A DNA stretch of 64,000 nucleotides from Strigamia acuminata (GCA_949358305.1 OX442318.1:14738517-14802516), one strand, 5' to 3'; counted from the first letter of the stretch, positions 37,856 to 51,097 are shown. Program-made: numbers and translations. Notes: generated by a model from the sequence alone, not told the origin.

Positions 37856-37935
37856 CAGTCGAACTTGCTTAAAATTAATCGCGATATAACCGATTTTTTG
37901 GGTCCCTTCTGATTCGTTATAAGGAGTTTCGACTG
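37856..37935. mobile_element. 80-bp pogo/Tigger-like terminal remnant
   Basis: The ends are CAGTCGAACTTGCTTA on the left and, reversed from the right, CAGTCGAAACTCCTTATAAC. Both sides carry TA (37854-37855 and 37936-37937). CAGTCGAA followed by ATAACGA-type repeats is typical of pogo/Tigger-group elements. Only the two ends survive, joined with almost nothing between them, so it is a minimal non-autonomous copy. Arms are imperfect beyond the first 8 bases. Confidence 0.75.
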
Positions 37936-37937
37936 TA

Positions 37938-40654
37938 CTGTAAAATATTTAGTCTACTTTCCTATTTTTTGCAATGCGAGTTTTCTTTTGTCATATTTTT
38001 ATTCAACGTACACGACAGTCCTCGCCTACTCAGTCATATGAAAATTATAGTGTAAATATATTCCAGTGCAGAGTAGCTCAGCTTATGGTTGCGTTGGAAA
38101 CAAGAAATTTTATTATTAGGTAAGCAGAATGATGTCAAAACAACAAAAGCCACAGTGCTTAGAAATGTTTCGCTTCTTTGACGTAGGGTGTACGATAGAT
38201 GCTACCTACCTCCAACTTAACTTACGCACCATTTCAGGTGTTACTATCTTAATTCTAAAATAAAACGCAAACACATCACCAAACACACCCATCAAAAAGC
38301 TGTACGAACATAACAATTACCAGTTTTGAATCGATAGTTTTCTACACCTACTTCTATTGTCTGTTTACAAAGCCTTGTAGCAAACTCCCATTCGTTGGCA
38401 CATCACGAGCAATAGGCAAGTTCAGAATTGATTGTGTGTTACAATACTGTATAATAAAATAAATACAGTACAGCTGAAACCCGACTCCAATAAAATAAAA
38501 TAAAACATACATAGTTCAAAGCCAATTGGAGATATTTTATATCGAATAATTGGTAGGTAATTTATGGCTTCAATTTGAGCTTATTCCCTCGATTATTTTT
38601 CTTTCCCTTCAGTGCACATTCACACGCATACACAGTGCACACAGACAGACACACACACACACCATCTCTTTGTTCTTTTCACTTTGCAGCCCTGTGGCAG
38701 TTAAAGAGAGAACAAGGCGCCACAATATCTCAGCAGGGGATTCCTTTGAGAATCTTCTTTCGTCAGCACACTGGGAAATCATAGCCAAGCAGATTCATTA
38801 GCAACTGAAATACTCTACTTTTCTCCCTCTTTCCTAACACATACATCTTAGCATTTTTTCGTGCCCATCTGTTTCTTTTGCCTATCGGCTGTGCCATTAT
38901 AATGTGATCTTTCATGCAAATTGTATCATCATCGTCCCCTCTTTCACTAAGCCTACTTCAATATGCCCCTTTATAAACCCACACACATACATTTTGAATC
39001 ATAAAAACTGCAACCACTAATAAAAAAAAAGTTGTTAGAATTCTGTAATTGCCACGCAAGTACAAAGCTTGAGAAAGTGAAATTCCTCCTAAATATGCAC
39101 TACAATTTTCAGTTTTTTTTTTTTCTTTTTTCTTTTAATTTTGCTATTCAAACTTCTTGTTCACTCAAAAATCTACGTACCTTCTATTTGATCCGATTAA
39201 AATGTATTTAAATTATCTATTAATTCTGTTCTGTGCACTACATTAAATATTGCTCAAAAACAAGAAAAAAAATCCAAAGTTACAGAGACACGAAGAAGTT
39301 GAAGCTGAAGCTGAAGCAAAAGCTGAAGCAAAAGCTGAAGCTGTTCAAAGATGGATGCATTTAAAGATAATGATAAAAACAGGTTTCAAATTGTATTTTA
39401 AATTATTTATACTTTTTCATTTTAAAAGTCAAACCCCAAACTCTCTTCAATTTTCAATTATATTAAAAAACACGTAACTAATCAACTTATTTGTACAAAT
39501 ATCTTCAATCTGATTCACACTTGTGGGATCTGAAACCGATTCGTATGGGAACAAAATTATCACTTGCATTTCACCTGCGTCTTGACCAAAGAATACTACC
39601 TGTAGTATTGCTATTTACTCAATCTGCCACATATAAGTTAAACTTTATCTGCCCGGAGAATCAAGCCACTAAATTCTCATTGGCTGGATGCTTTGCCAGT
39701 GTGTCAACACAAAAAAAATGATGAGCTAATCATCTCGGTCAATCACAACACGCACTAAGACATGGCAGTCAAGCAAAGGACACGTCCATCGAAACTAAAG
39801 CAATTGGTAATTGGTGCGTTCTAAATTCTAATGTGATCAGCGCCCTCTTCCAAGAAGCCAAAAAGTTATCAGCACTTTTTTCAGAAGCGCGAGAAAGCCA
39901 GCAGTAATTTGCCTGTTGACCAATGAGAATTAGTGGATTTTCTGGGTGGGTAGAGTTCAGCTCAGCCGTTTAGCGTCTTGAGCGTAGACGTCAAGTCTCA
40001 CCACGTGTGAATGAAACAAGGCAGGCACCTTTTTTGGCTTTGGTTTATTTAATTAGTACAAGTACGAATCTTGAATTTCTGCGTTTTCATTTTCAATGAA
40101 CACGTCACTGCTAGTTGATAATTGATAGCGAATAAACACTTACTGTAGTTTGCAACGGATATATTGATCCACAAACAACAAACGTAATACGAATGGCACA
40201 TTACACTTGTTTAAAATCTTGGTATCATGTCAGTTAACTCAGCAGGCACGGCGATTATTCGTCTGGGACTGTCCACTTAACTAGCACTTTAGTTTTCTTT
40301 GCAGAGCACAATCAAGTGCTTGATGACTTTAGAGAAAATTTCGCTGGACTCTCTAATTACCTCCAAGCCAAGTCGCTAAAGCCTTTAGTCTGCCAACTTA
40401 AAAGAAGACACTAAAGAGTTGCCGTGTCTTTCGAGTGGATGATAAAGAACGTGATCAGAATTTGCAATTACGTACACAATCATCTTGGCAAACGACAACA
40501 ATAGATTCTAATTGTTAACTTAAGACAACTTCTTATCCCACTTGTTCTTGACCAGGGTTGCACGTAATTGTTAAAGATGAATCTATCCACATGTTATCCA
40601 CAAATCCTGTGGAGACTTGACCAAAAGAAACTGCCACAACAAATATTTCCATAC
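37938..40654. other. gene-free stretch
   Basis: No supported gene. It holds a CA-rich tract near 38640-38660, a GAAGCT-type hexanucleotide array (39299-39343), and an 18-bp near-palindrome AATACTAC/GTAGTATT at 39592-39609. Confidence 0.6.
39299..39343. repeat. (GAAGCT)n hexanucleotide repeat
   Basis: About seven units, alternating GCTGAA and GCAAAA versions so that a 12-bp higher-order period is visible. In one plus frame it reads as an Ala-Glu/Lys-Ala repeat, but the frame has no other protein features. A shorter array of the same unit is at 56588-56610. Confidence 0.85.
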
Positions 40655-40657
40655 TTA

Positions 40658-40807
40658 AGGCTAGCTCACATGCATGCAATAACGCACGAAATTGCACAAA
40701 ATTGCATGGTGCTTCGGCCAACGCACGTTGGTGATGCAAAAATGTTCAAATCAACGCATGTGGACAAAGCAGTTTTGGTGCGCTAATGCAAGCATGTGAA
40801 CTAGCCT
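40658..40807. mobile_element. TTA-flanked MITE, PIF/Harbinger-like
   Basis: This 150-bp element has inverted ends of about 32 bp with few mismatches. The left begins AGGCTAGCTCACATGC. The right, reversed, begins AGGCTAGTTCACATGC. TTA lies on both sides (40655-40657 and 40808-40810), matching the 3-bp TWA duplication of PIF/Harbinger elements. The interior is rich in AACGCA and TTGCA words and has no transposase frame. The frames on both strands crossing it are chance. Confidence 0.85.
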
Positions 40808-40810
40808 TTA

Positions 40811-42580
40811 CATATTTCCATATTTACAACTTTGGTAAATAACATTGAAGTCGATTACACAAAGTCAATTTTTGTCACAGTGAAAAAAAAGATAAAAAAA
40901 ACGGTTGCAAATTGACCCACACATTTAATGCCGGTTTCTGTTTAACCATCTACAATATTTATATGTTTGGCCAAAATTCATTATTCTTCACATGATTTTA
41001 TTAATCAAATTTAACACACTACATTATCTCACTCAGTTTTGCATAGTTCAAAAAGTTTAAAAAATAGCCCTAATTAATTCCAACGCTTATAATTACAAGT
41101 TCATTTAGGCTGACATTTGTTACCCATCTTTTGCTTTGACCTTTGAAATAAAACCTCACCTTCACTGAAACAAGAACAAGCAGTTTAAGTCCACTAACCT
41201 CTTTTAATAACCCTCAACTCTGAAAAAAAAAATACTAAAATACTAAACAGCTACAAACTTACCTCCTTATCCTCAAGCAATGCAATGAATTTTGAAATGT
41301 AAACAATGACTTGACTTACCTAAAAAAAAGAAAAAAAGTCTAATTAGTACATTTTAATGATTGAAAATAACTTGTGAAAAATTAAAAGTTTCAATTTGTA
41401 CAGAATTAATTTAATAATTTCAGTCAAAACACAAGTAAAAACTAAACGGATGTTATGATAGTGGCTTGCACTTCAGATGCTTATCAATTCACCCAATTAT
41501 AAAAGACAACCTCCCTCGTAATTGCTGTTAGTGAAATCGGATAAAACCACGACGAAGGCGACTCCGATTGACTAAATTAAAAACAGTTACCACAGCCGCA
41601 GCAAAGAAATGAAGCTGCCTTTGACTTTGGCTCGCTGCACGTCTGCAATATGTTGCCACGAATTTGTCCGACACTCAAACTTGATTTTTGCCCTTATTCG
41701 CCTTTGCTATGGAACAAAATGAAACAAAGTGCTGGCAGTGGCAACTAAAGTAGTCATTTTCCGCACCCATGCTTCAAAAACTGCGTAAACAACTCCAAGT
41801 AATTAAGATAAAGTCAACACATCGTGTCTTGGATAAGCTCTGGAGCGTTGATGCTAACCGATTTGTCTACATTTCACTCCAAGTTAGAAAAAAAAGAAAA
41901 CAAAAACAAAAACCTGAACAACACAGATCAGAACATAACCACTTAAACAACCTTATTTGGACTGGCCTTTTCTACAATCAAAACAAAACCAATACACCAC
42001 ACAAGCCAGTAACCCTGTACTCTCCCCCCCCCCCTCCTCAAGCAGACCAAAAAACTGACACAAACGATACATTTCATGAGTCTTGTTGCGAGTTTCATCG
42101 TGTTAACTGATTATTTTTGGACATAAAAATGTCGTGTTGTGTTAACCAATTCTCTACTGGATATACGAGTGGTAAGTATTTTTGAAACTTTGTACGACCA
42201 TGGGCCATAAGGAGAGTGCCTGTCTGGAGCAAAATCGGCCATAAAACATTCGAACCAATTGGGCAATTGTGGAATGTGTCAATTTTTTGCTCACCGAGAA
42301 AATCAGTGCAAAAGTTGTTTTATCAGGAATTGGATTGACTGGACTTTTTTTGCAGACCTTACACTTCTTGCCACGAAATTAGAATAATGTCTAAGAAAAC
42401 CTCTTCATCATCAAGTGGAAGAAAATAAAAATAGTTCATTTCCTTAAAGAAATTTTTTTTTTATTGCGTGTAAATAAATAAAAAATAAATTAAATGACAA
42501 AAATTTCCTTCAAAACCAGCAATCTGAAAAGTTTATACGAAATGAGAATAGTCCAAATTCATGACTCGAAATAAGAACAA
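40811..42580. other. gene-free stretch
   Basis: No supported gene. An 11-base C run lies at 42024-42034. At 42340-42356 the minus strand reads GCAAAAAAAGTCCAGT, possibly part of a Tc1-like element related to the transposase relic downstream. No clear element boundary was found. Confidence 0.5.
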
Positions 42581-42812
42581 TCAGCTTAATCCTTCAAGAT
42601 ATTTGGACCCCACCAACTTCAAACAAGTTGCTTATGGTAGTTTACTACACTCATCTTTGATAACATCAAACAATTCCAGCTTGGTACGTGGGCCTCGATC
42701 GTTTGTTAATGACTTTATTGACTACTCCCTACAAATTCTCAATTGGGTTAAGGTCAGGTGAATTTCCTGAGCAATGTCTGTTAAACCAGTTGTGGTTTTG
42801 ACAGAATGAGCT
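42581..42812 (-). pseudogene. Tc1-family transposase pseudogene, C-terminal fragment
   Basis: The reverse complement encodes the hallmark NSPDLNPIENL (42732-42764), preceded by NWFNRHCSG and followed by a stop and then GVVNKVINKRSRPTYQ. In Tc1 transposases this motif normally continues LW-G, so the Trp codon has become TAG at 42729-42731. The Glu of NPIENL is the third catalytic residue of the DD34E triad. Further stops follow, and a frameshift is needed to reach a plausible end, GSKYLEGLS-stop (stop at 42581-42583). The N-terminal DNA-binding domain and first two catalytic Asp residues are absent or unrecognisable. It is a dead copy. The 66-codon plus frame here is its antisense shadow. Confidence 0.88.
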
Positions 42813-45800
42813 GGTACAGATTATTGAAATTTTAATCTATGCAAGTCGAGTCAATCTTGAGAACGTCTGCTGTATCCGAGTCTTTAACTTAAGTATTATA
42901 CGGCTTAGAAAATTCGATTTAATTTATTTATTTCAGCAATTTAAGAATAATTTAATCCTTCCTTAAATAAAGAAATAATAAAGGCCTTTTCAGATTCTGA
43001 GATAATTTTGCTTTCCCATTTAAAAATGCTTTCTTTGGTTGTGGCGTGTGGATTCGATTCATACATACCGTATGAACTTTTCAGATTGCTCGTTTTAAAT
43101 ATTTTAAATATTTTTCTTTTCTGAGATTTGACGAAGAATAGATATTTGTAGACATTATTCTAATTTTGAAGCAAAGCGTGTATACTAAAATTAAACATGC
43201 GTATAACATTCTGTTAACGCCAATTGAAACAGACAAAGAATCATCGATGCAATTACTATTTTGCTATTTTTCTAGAGTGAAAAATGAATGCATCCATTCA
43301 TTTGATAAAAAGGGACAAAGAGCTGCTTTACAATTCATGTCACGCCAGCAGAAAACTCGTTAAAAATATGTTTGCATATTAAATCCTGCCTGGTGCCTGC
43401 CTACCTACCTAATGCGTATGTAATGCGGAGCCATTACGTGAAAAAGGTCTATTTCTGCATAATGTCACATTGTCTTTAATGACCAATACACAAGATAATC
43501 CCTCTGATGGTCGAGTTACAGGAGTGGCACTTGGGCGAAAATCGAAAGCGATAAATTCATTCAGACTGTCACTGATTAAACCAATAGTAACGGTGCACTC
43601 GATTATCAGCCCGAAAGTCTCATAAAACAAAGACGCAGGGAGTCTACAATGTCAACAAATTGAAGCACGAGATAGACATGACTCATCAGATTTAAGGCTG
43701 ACCTGCTCGTACCGTACAATCACCATTATAAACTGCCACTACAACTGGTACATCTTAAACTTACATTTTTACTTTCATCTCACATAAATCATGCGCGGAA
43801 AATAAAGACAAGAGCAAGTCAAAGTCGTAGAAAACGAATTGTTGCATTTAGCTCGCTCTTCTACCAACCGATCATCGCCTGGGTTACTTACTCAACAAAC
43901 GTTTCATAAACATTTACATTCACAATAAACAAAAATTGTCCAGTGGAAGTGTGAGTGTGTGACCCACAATTTTATTCCTGGCCTGCGTCAATTGTCCAGA
44001 TCACACCTGTTGAAATCAACAGATGGCGCTAGAAGACAAACCGGCAGTTTTTACAGTTCTACACGAGTCATGCAGTCAACAGTCGTGAGACAACATCAAC
44101 ATTTTCCTTCAAATAATTCCTCAACGTGTGTTTTAATCGTATAAAACTTTGAGCTATAGCAGTATTGTTGGTGCTGGAGATGAATGATTGGATCAAACAA
44201 TTCAAGATGGTGGAACAGAACATAAATGTAAGCACGTTTCAAAGTGCTTTCTTCTCTGTGTTTTTTGCTCCTTCTTAGTGCACGTCGGTTGGATTAGTTT
44301 CTACAGTTTTTCTTATTTTATCACACATTTGTTTTATCAGGTGGTTTCATATTGCCAGACAAGACTACGAATACAATGTCAACAAAATGTGCTCAAAAAT
44401 TGCATTTATTATAAAATAAAACGTTTCAACTGCCCAACTCACTTTTTAAATCCCTTTTCTCTTTCTCTCTCTCTCTTTGCGCTTGAGAGCATTCAGCGTT
44501 TAAAGAGCTTACACAATCACTGCATAATCGGTTAAATTTAAATTAATATTAAACATAAATTCAAAAATTCGTCTTTCTTCTAGCTGACATTCAAATATAA
44601 AAATATATAAGCTTATATATTTTTTTTTCAAGAAACTTTTCCCTGTTGTTCAGACGTAGACAGCAATTTGAACCAGTTCAAGCAATCATCATGCAAACTC
44701 ATTTCTCACTCGAACAAGGTCACTGCTCTCCGAGCACCTGGTGTGGGGGACCACGAGGTGTGGCGCTGAGAACACCTGCGGCATCTGTCTAAGACCCAAA
44801 AAAATCTTGAAAAAATAAACAAGTTTTCTTTCTTTGGTCTATTTGGACTTTCTGCTTTTTCCGAACTGTTTCACATGCACATTCGGAACCATTCTGCCAT
44901 TTTGAGAAACAGGATATGCCTCGAGTTATTCCTCCCACTACACTTCCCTCTCAAGTCAAACCAAACTCCTAGTCCTAATATAAGCTTATCTATCTATACC
45001 TAATCACACACAATTCTCGACAATTAATAAGCTTATGGTAATCTATCTCTCTATTGTACCACTGAAAATTAAAATGCCCTACATCTAGATTTTCTTCGAA
45101 TCTAGTTTCACTGAATTGGAACTCGGTTGCGCCGTTAGATGGACCTAGTGTAATCGTTTGATCCTTTAAAATTAAAAATTTAAAAAAACGAAAATGATCG
45201 AACATCGTCATTGCACATAAAGATAGTAAATTCATCCCTTTAGATAACTAACCCGTTCTATTATATTCTACCGGTATTTACTTATTACCTAGTTAATTTA
45301 ATTAAACCCATACTCACTAGAGTGTACATGATTATCGACTAAAGAATGTTTGTAAATTAGATGGGAGCTGTGCTTAACTTACATTATGTTGCATTTGTAA
45401 TTACTAGTAGAAGGATTGTTTAAATTATTCACATCTTGCCAAGCGCATTAAAAATGATGAATTAATTTGCTAATTTTTCACCTTTCATCCTTTTTATTTA
45501 AGATACTAGCTCCAACCACAAGTTGACATACTGTATGCCACTTTTCGCCAACTTAAATGCAGAAAGATGAAAATAAACAAAAAATTGCTTACGTTCTTTT
45601 CGTTTCTTCGTTTCTATGCTTAATGAGATTCAGTTTTGATCCAATTTTCTAAGACACGACAACTTCTTATAACTATGTAAGAATTTTAAACAGTCGAGTT
45701 GAATAACGAGCGCAGAACGAATAAGTACAGGCGCATAGAAATTGCCAAATTGGATTTGAAACAAATAAAAAAAAGAAATGTAAATATCAAAATAATGATT

Positions 45801-48800
45801 TATCCCGACGAATGCTTTCCTTACAGTCAACTAAGAAAAATGTCAACAACTTTCTAATGTAAAATGTAACGAAGAAAAAAAATAAAGAGCAATGAAAATC
45901 ACTTCTTACTTCCCGTACCAAAATGAAAAAGATAAGATTTTTTCATTTCGTTGCAATAGCAACAGAAACAGAATGCTTACTTGCAGAAATACAAAAACAA
46001 GTTCCAAGAAATTTGACTGCACTAGCTTAAATTTGCTGAACCAATAGCGTTTTTTAGTTAACCCTCTAAAAGGACGCTTTTCTGATCATGGCACGTACTA
46101 CTAAGTAGATTGCCGTTTTACAAACTTTTAAAAAACCACCATAAAGGAATGACGTCCAAAAAACGTCAAAGTCAATGACTTTGAGTTTTAGAATGCATTC
46201 AGTGATTTCAATTGATAAGTTATTCAAACATTTGGCTTCGATTTAGAAAATGTCATATTTTCTAATACTGTAAGTGTGCTCAAAATTCTAAAAATTGAAA
46301 ATTATTTGTCGTATGGAAAAGTGACTTCTTGTTGAACATGCTTTTCTAGCAATTTACTGAACATGCCGTACAGCCAAGAGTTAGTTACAGTAGTTAGTTG
46401 ACTTTTACACTGTGGCTCCGGTCTAATTCGTAAACGACAGAATAATCACACGCTAACTCATCAAATAAAATTAAAAAGAGCAAAACTTTTAAGTTTTACT
46501 AGTAAGTTATAACAGTTCAACTTAAAAAGTTAATTTCAAAGATTGCTCATCATATATAAGTCTCTGTAAGCAAGGAGGAGGCCAATTGGTGCCGTATGAA
46601 AGAATAAGTGACTTGTGAAGTCATGATGAAATTTTCGCGAGTTCCGCCTTCTATAAGGACATTTGAGGATAATCTACTCATCCTTCTAGAACTGGCTTTA
46701 AACTCAACATCGAAACGACCAAAATAAAGAAAAGAATCCATCCCTGCATGATTCTCTCTTTCTTTGTAGAGATTTGATCTAAACTATAAAAAAAACTTTC
46801 CTTTCTCGGTTTTAGCAAATTGGTTGCATCAAACATGTTTTAGCCGTGCCTAGCCATCCATAAAAGCAATAGAAAGAAGCATACAGTGCTTTCAAAAAGT
46901 CCAGAATTAAACACTTTAGACCTGACCTGTCATGTTGAAAATCTACTGAAACTCGATAAATATTCATGGCTATTGATTATCCTAAAAAAAAATATCATAC
47001 CCAACAAACTAAAACGCGTAACACGGCACTTATTGGACTTAGACTTAATAAGACTTGTTAACATGAATGACTTAAATTACGTACTAGTATGTTGCCAAAC
47101 TTGAATCTCAGACACGGTCAAATCTACCTATTAACATTTTTGCTCGAATGCACCAATGCATCCATTCCTCGTCATTTATAGTTTGATTGAAACTTCCTTG
47201 CACTCCCTACGCGCTAAATGCACTTCAAAAACTGAGACTGTGAGAAACATTCAAAGTTTCTGTTTTTGCTGTTTTTAGTGTTTCCATAAACAGAGTGGAC
47301 ACCAAAGGGTCGTAGAGTCGTAAACCATCATCAAAAACGACAAGAACAGAACCTACGACTAGAGTGCTTTTTCAAGTGGTTTGTGCCTTGTTTCGCTATT
47401 TTACTTACAGACAAATTCAAAATGGCCGTCAAACAAGTTACTAGACCGTCCAATTGTTATATTTATAATGCTTGCAGGTGAAGCATTTAACTCCAAAAAA
47501 CGTGAGTAAGAAGCATAATTATGTCGAAACAAGTGGACCATAATTCGTTCACTAACTAGTAAAATTAAAACAACGTTATAAACAGACACAAAAGCGAAAA
47601 AAAACGCACATTCAAAAACACATTCAAAGTTAAGCGTGTCTTTCCCGCTTTTGCCTTTTTAGAAACATCAAAACCCATAGAAACAGAAACTTCAAATGCA
47701 CCGAAAAATTTAATGGATTTGTAAGCTTTTCGGTTTTCCACGCTTCAGTTTGGTTGCTGACCTGCTCAAAATCATAAATACTGTACATGCCATTTATTGA
47801 CATATCAGCTTTCTCTAATCATGGACATCGTCTATCGTCTATTGTCCAGGATTGTTCCTTAGTAAGAAATAGTTATTCACCTATAACCTTGGATTTAGAC
47901 AGTTCAATAATTCAAAATCACATTTTCGGCACTTTACATCACCTGAAAACTACTTGTGTTTATGAAAAAAAGTTAGACGTCTAGAATATAAGTGCATGCA
48001 ATTTTCAAAAATAATTAATTTATTTATAGCTAGTATTTTTTGCCGCGATGCTTTACTGCACCTCATAAATATTATTTTTTTTTTTTCCATTGCTGTCAGT
48101 GGTAAAAAAAAAAAAACAAATTAAGTAAAACAAGTACATTAACATGCACACGAGCAATATGTTTGAAAAAATGTCTCGCTCATCTCTAGCTTCACTTTGC
48201 ACAAGAACGTTTACTCCATATTTGATGCAATTTTCATTTTTCAATTTTTCATTTTTATTCTTTAATCCCATTTTCAACTTGACTACTTGACCCTCAAGTT
48301 TTAAGGGTTTCATTAAAAAAAAAAAAAGAAATTTTAGTTTCTTTTATACTTTTATTTTTTCACCATCTCAATGACATGTATTTAACTTGGGAAAACCAAA
48401 TAGAGATCTGAGATTTAACTTTTAACAATTGAACACTGTTATTTTATTTCTAGTCGTTGGGTTTGTTTTTTTTTTGTCTTAACTGACCACTTACATGTTT
48501 GAATGCGAGTGAGCAAAAAGTAATAAGGTCCATTGCACTCGCACAACACACGTGAATAAATTAAAATGACTTGTGTGCAACTTTTCCCTTCGGTTGAAAT
48601 CTCGACTCAAGTTCAAATTAATTTCTCCAAAGAGAAAACCGATAAAAGTAATTGGTAGCCGTGAACCCAATGGTAACTGGACCTAAGTCCGAAACAAAAG
48701 CCCGCGGCCACTAAATCCCCGAAAGGAATAAAACTGTAAATTTAAATATTTCTTATTTAAGCTAGCCTACTATCTGTGCAAACGATCTGCAACAATACGC

Positions 48801-49800
48801 AGAGCACAAGTACAAGTCCAAATGCCGTATGAACTTGAAGGTTGTTAATCTTGTTACGTACTGTAAATATTGTGCTATTAAAACTATTTTTTTTATTTTT
48901 TTCTTCCATTGTGCAACTGACGTAACAGTGGTCAAAGCTATCTATCCCATCCTTGATTAAATACGGATGACTAATATTCAAGTCCCTTTGTTTTGAACGT
49001 TGTGACAAGTTAGGAGGTGGTTAGGAATTGTAAGATTAAAAGCAACTTGTTAGAAGTAAAAGAGCATTCATTTGCAAATGAAATACAATTAATGTGCAAT
49101 AGGGAGAGAGGAAGAATATAAGTTTCTAGTCTAATCATTCTCCTGGTCAATAAATCAATTCTCCCTCGGTGTTCCTCCTCCCATCCTCACGTTCGCCCTT
49201 CACACTCGATGCATTATCATCATCATTATTTTTTTGTTTCCACCTCAAGTCCCTCTTAAACTGTTGTCCTTGGAACGGTCAGTTTCCTGCGCTGTGGGCC
49301 GTGAGAACGAAAAGCGTCGCCTTCTTCTTGTTCCCAGGTAGTCCCTGGAGCGAAGAAACCGCTTCTAAACACCGGCCTAAAGGGATCCAGGACGCTTTTT
49401 GACTTAAAATAAAAAGGAGGAGTTGTAATAAACAAGAATCATGTCTGCACGCACACACAAACTCACGACTCCAGCTACTGACTGCAAAAAACAGTTTTAC
49501 TTTTTTTTCTTTTAAATAAAATTAAAAAATAATAGAAAATAAATAAAGAAAGAAAGAAAAGAAAACGGGGCATCGAGAAGGATAGGGACTGGCTAACGAG
49601 CTCCTGAATTCTATTCCGGACTACAAGGGTATTAGTGAAAACAGAGATTCACCGCTCTATAGTATCTCAAAAGGTCCATTTGACAGTGAGATGGAAAAGG
49701 CAAAAGGGCGTGCAGGACAGTTAGTTGAAGGTTCTGCAAGAGCGAATCTAATGGCACAAGAGAAGACAAAACTAATACTCTGTCTGTAGGATGACTCATC

Positions 49801-49904
49801 GGCTGAATGGTAGAGCAGCTAACCTTCTTTTCTCGGATGAATAACTTGAGTGACTAAGAGCTGATACAATGATTAAAATTCACCTGACTTGTGAGTCCAA
49901 ACCC
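49801..49904 (+). repeat. possible tRNA-derived SINE remnant
   Basis: GGCTGAATGGTAGAGCAG at 49801-49818 closely resembles a tRNA D-arm/A-box. GAGTCCAAACCC at 49893-49904 resembles a B-box. The about 80-base spacing is too long for an intact tRNA and no anticodon arm folds convincingly between them, so at best it is a rearranged SINE head. Chance resemblance remains possible. Confidence 0.25.
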
Positions 49905-51097
49905 AAGAAATTGAAACAAATCTCCATCCCCGTGTTGGATTTAACAAATAAAATAAAATAAAACCAGAATAAACATTAGGCACTGTGTTTTTAGTAGTTC
50001 CCATTTCATTTCTTAAATTTAATCTTGAATTATTTTTTGCCTTTCTTCCTCGAGGCGTACAACTGCTTCCCATTCCCTTTTTGTGAGAAAAATGTATCAT
50101 TCCCTCCTATTTCCCTCAGCTAGTGTTCTGTTCCTTGCATCTATCTCACTCCTCTAGGCGGCTTTCCACTTTTTTCCCTTTATTTTCCCTGGGCAACGCT
50201 CTTTTTCCCTATTAGGGCTTCTTTCAATGCTCGAAAGTTGGTCAACTTTTCTGCCATTGAGGACAATGACACACATCATTTTTTATTACGACGGTATTCT
50301 TTCAAACACAATTTCACACATTGTTAAACACTAGGCCAAGGTTTGGGTTACAACTTTACACACACAGTGTGTAAACTTATAACGCTTTAGTTGCTTTGTT
50401 GTAGGACGCAAAATGTAGGAACGGATGAGCTCACTATGCTGCTCACCTGTTCCCATCAGAACACAAGAGAAAAAGAGACAGTTTTCTCAAGTTTTACCAG
50501 TTCTCCCAGTTCTCAGGTCAAAAAATTGCCCCTGCGATTGAAAGAGGTAGTTTGCTATCTAGCTCATTGTGGCTACACAGAAAAAAAGCATTTTAAAAAA
50601 AATAGCCATCAATCAATTTATTTCAATCAAATTATTTTCAAAAGAAATAAGAAACTTGCAAAGGTTACAGCTGACCCATATTTGACACAAGCTATTAGAA
50701 AGACCATTTGTTTACATATATCTTTGCTCTTTGTTCGGTTCATTTTCTCCATCAGACTGATTTCCAAAACGCATAAAAAAAACAATAGGTGAGTCAACTT
50801 GGTTCAGGAAAAGTCACGTAACTCTCTTCGAAATGCCTTAAAGCAACGGCAACCGGAAACTATGTATCTCAACACCAGCTTCCTTCAGTGGCTCTACTCA
50901 TCCCGAACCATAATGGACAGCTATACAAGTAGATCACACAATCAAATTGAATGCGTAGGCTACGACTATATAGTTTCGTTTTATCACAGAATTCTGTTTC
51001 TTGACATCTCGCACACAAGGTGAAAGGCCAAGCATCACAATAACAAAAAACGAACTCATACCAGTACTCGATTATTTGCACAGGCGCAAAAAGCAAC

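Noticed and set aside
42561-42761. 66-codon plus frame
   Set aside because: Antisense shadow of the Tc1 transposase relic on the minus strand.
6190-45280. Recurrent ACCGGTA words as a possible repeat family
   Set aside because: Rough count matches expectation from base composition, and flanks do not align beyond about 13 bp.
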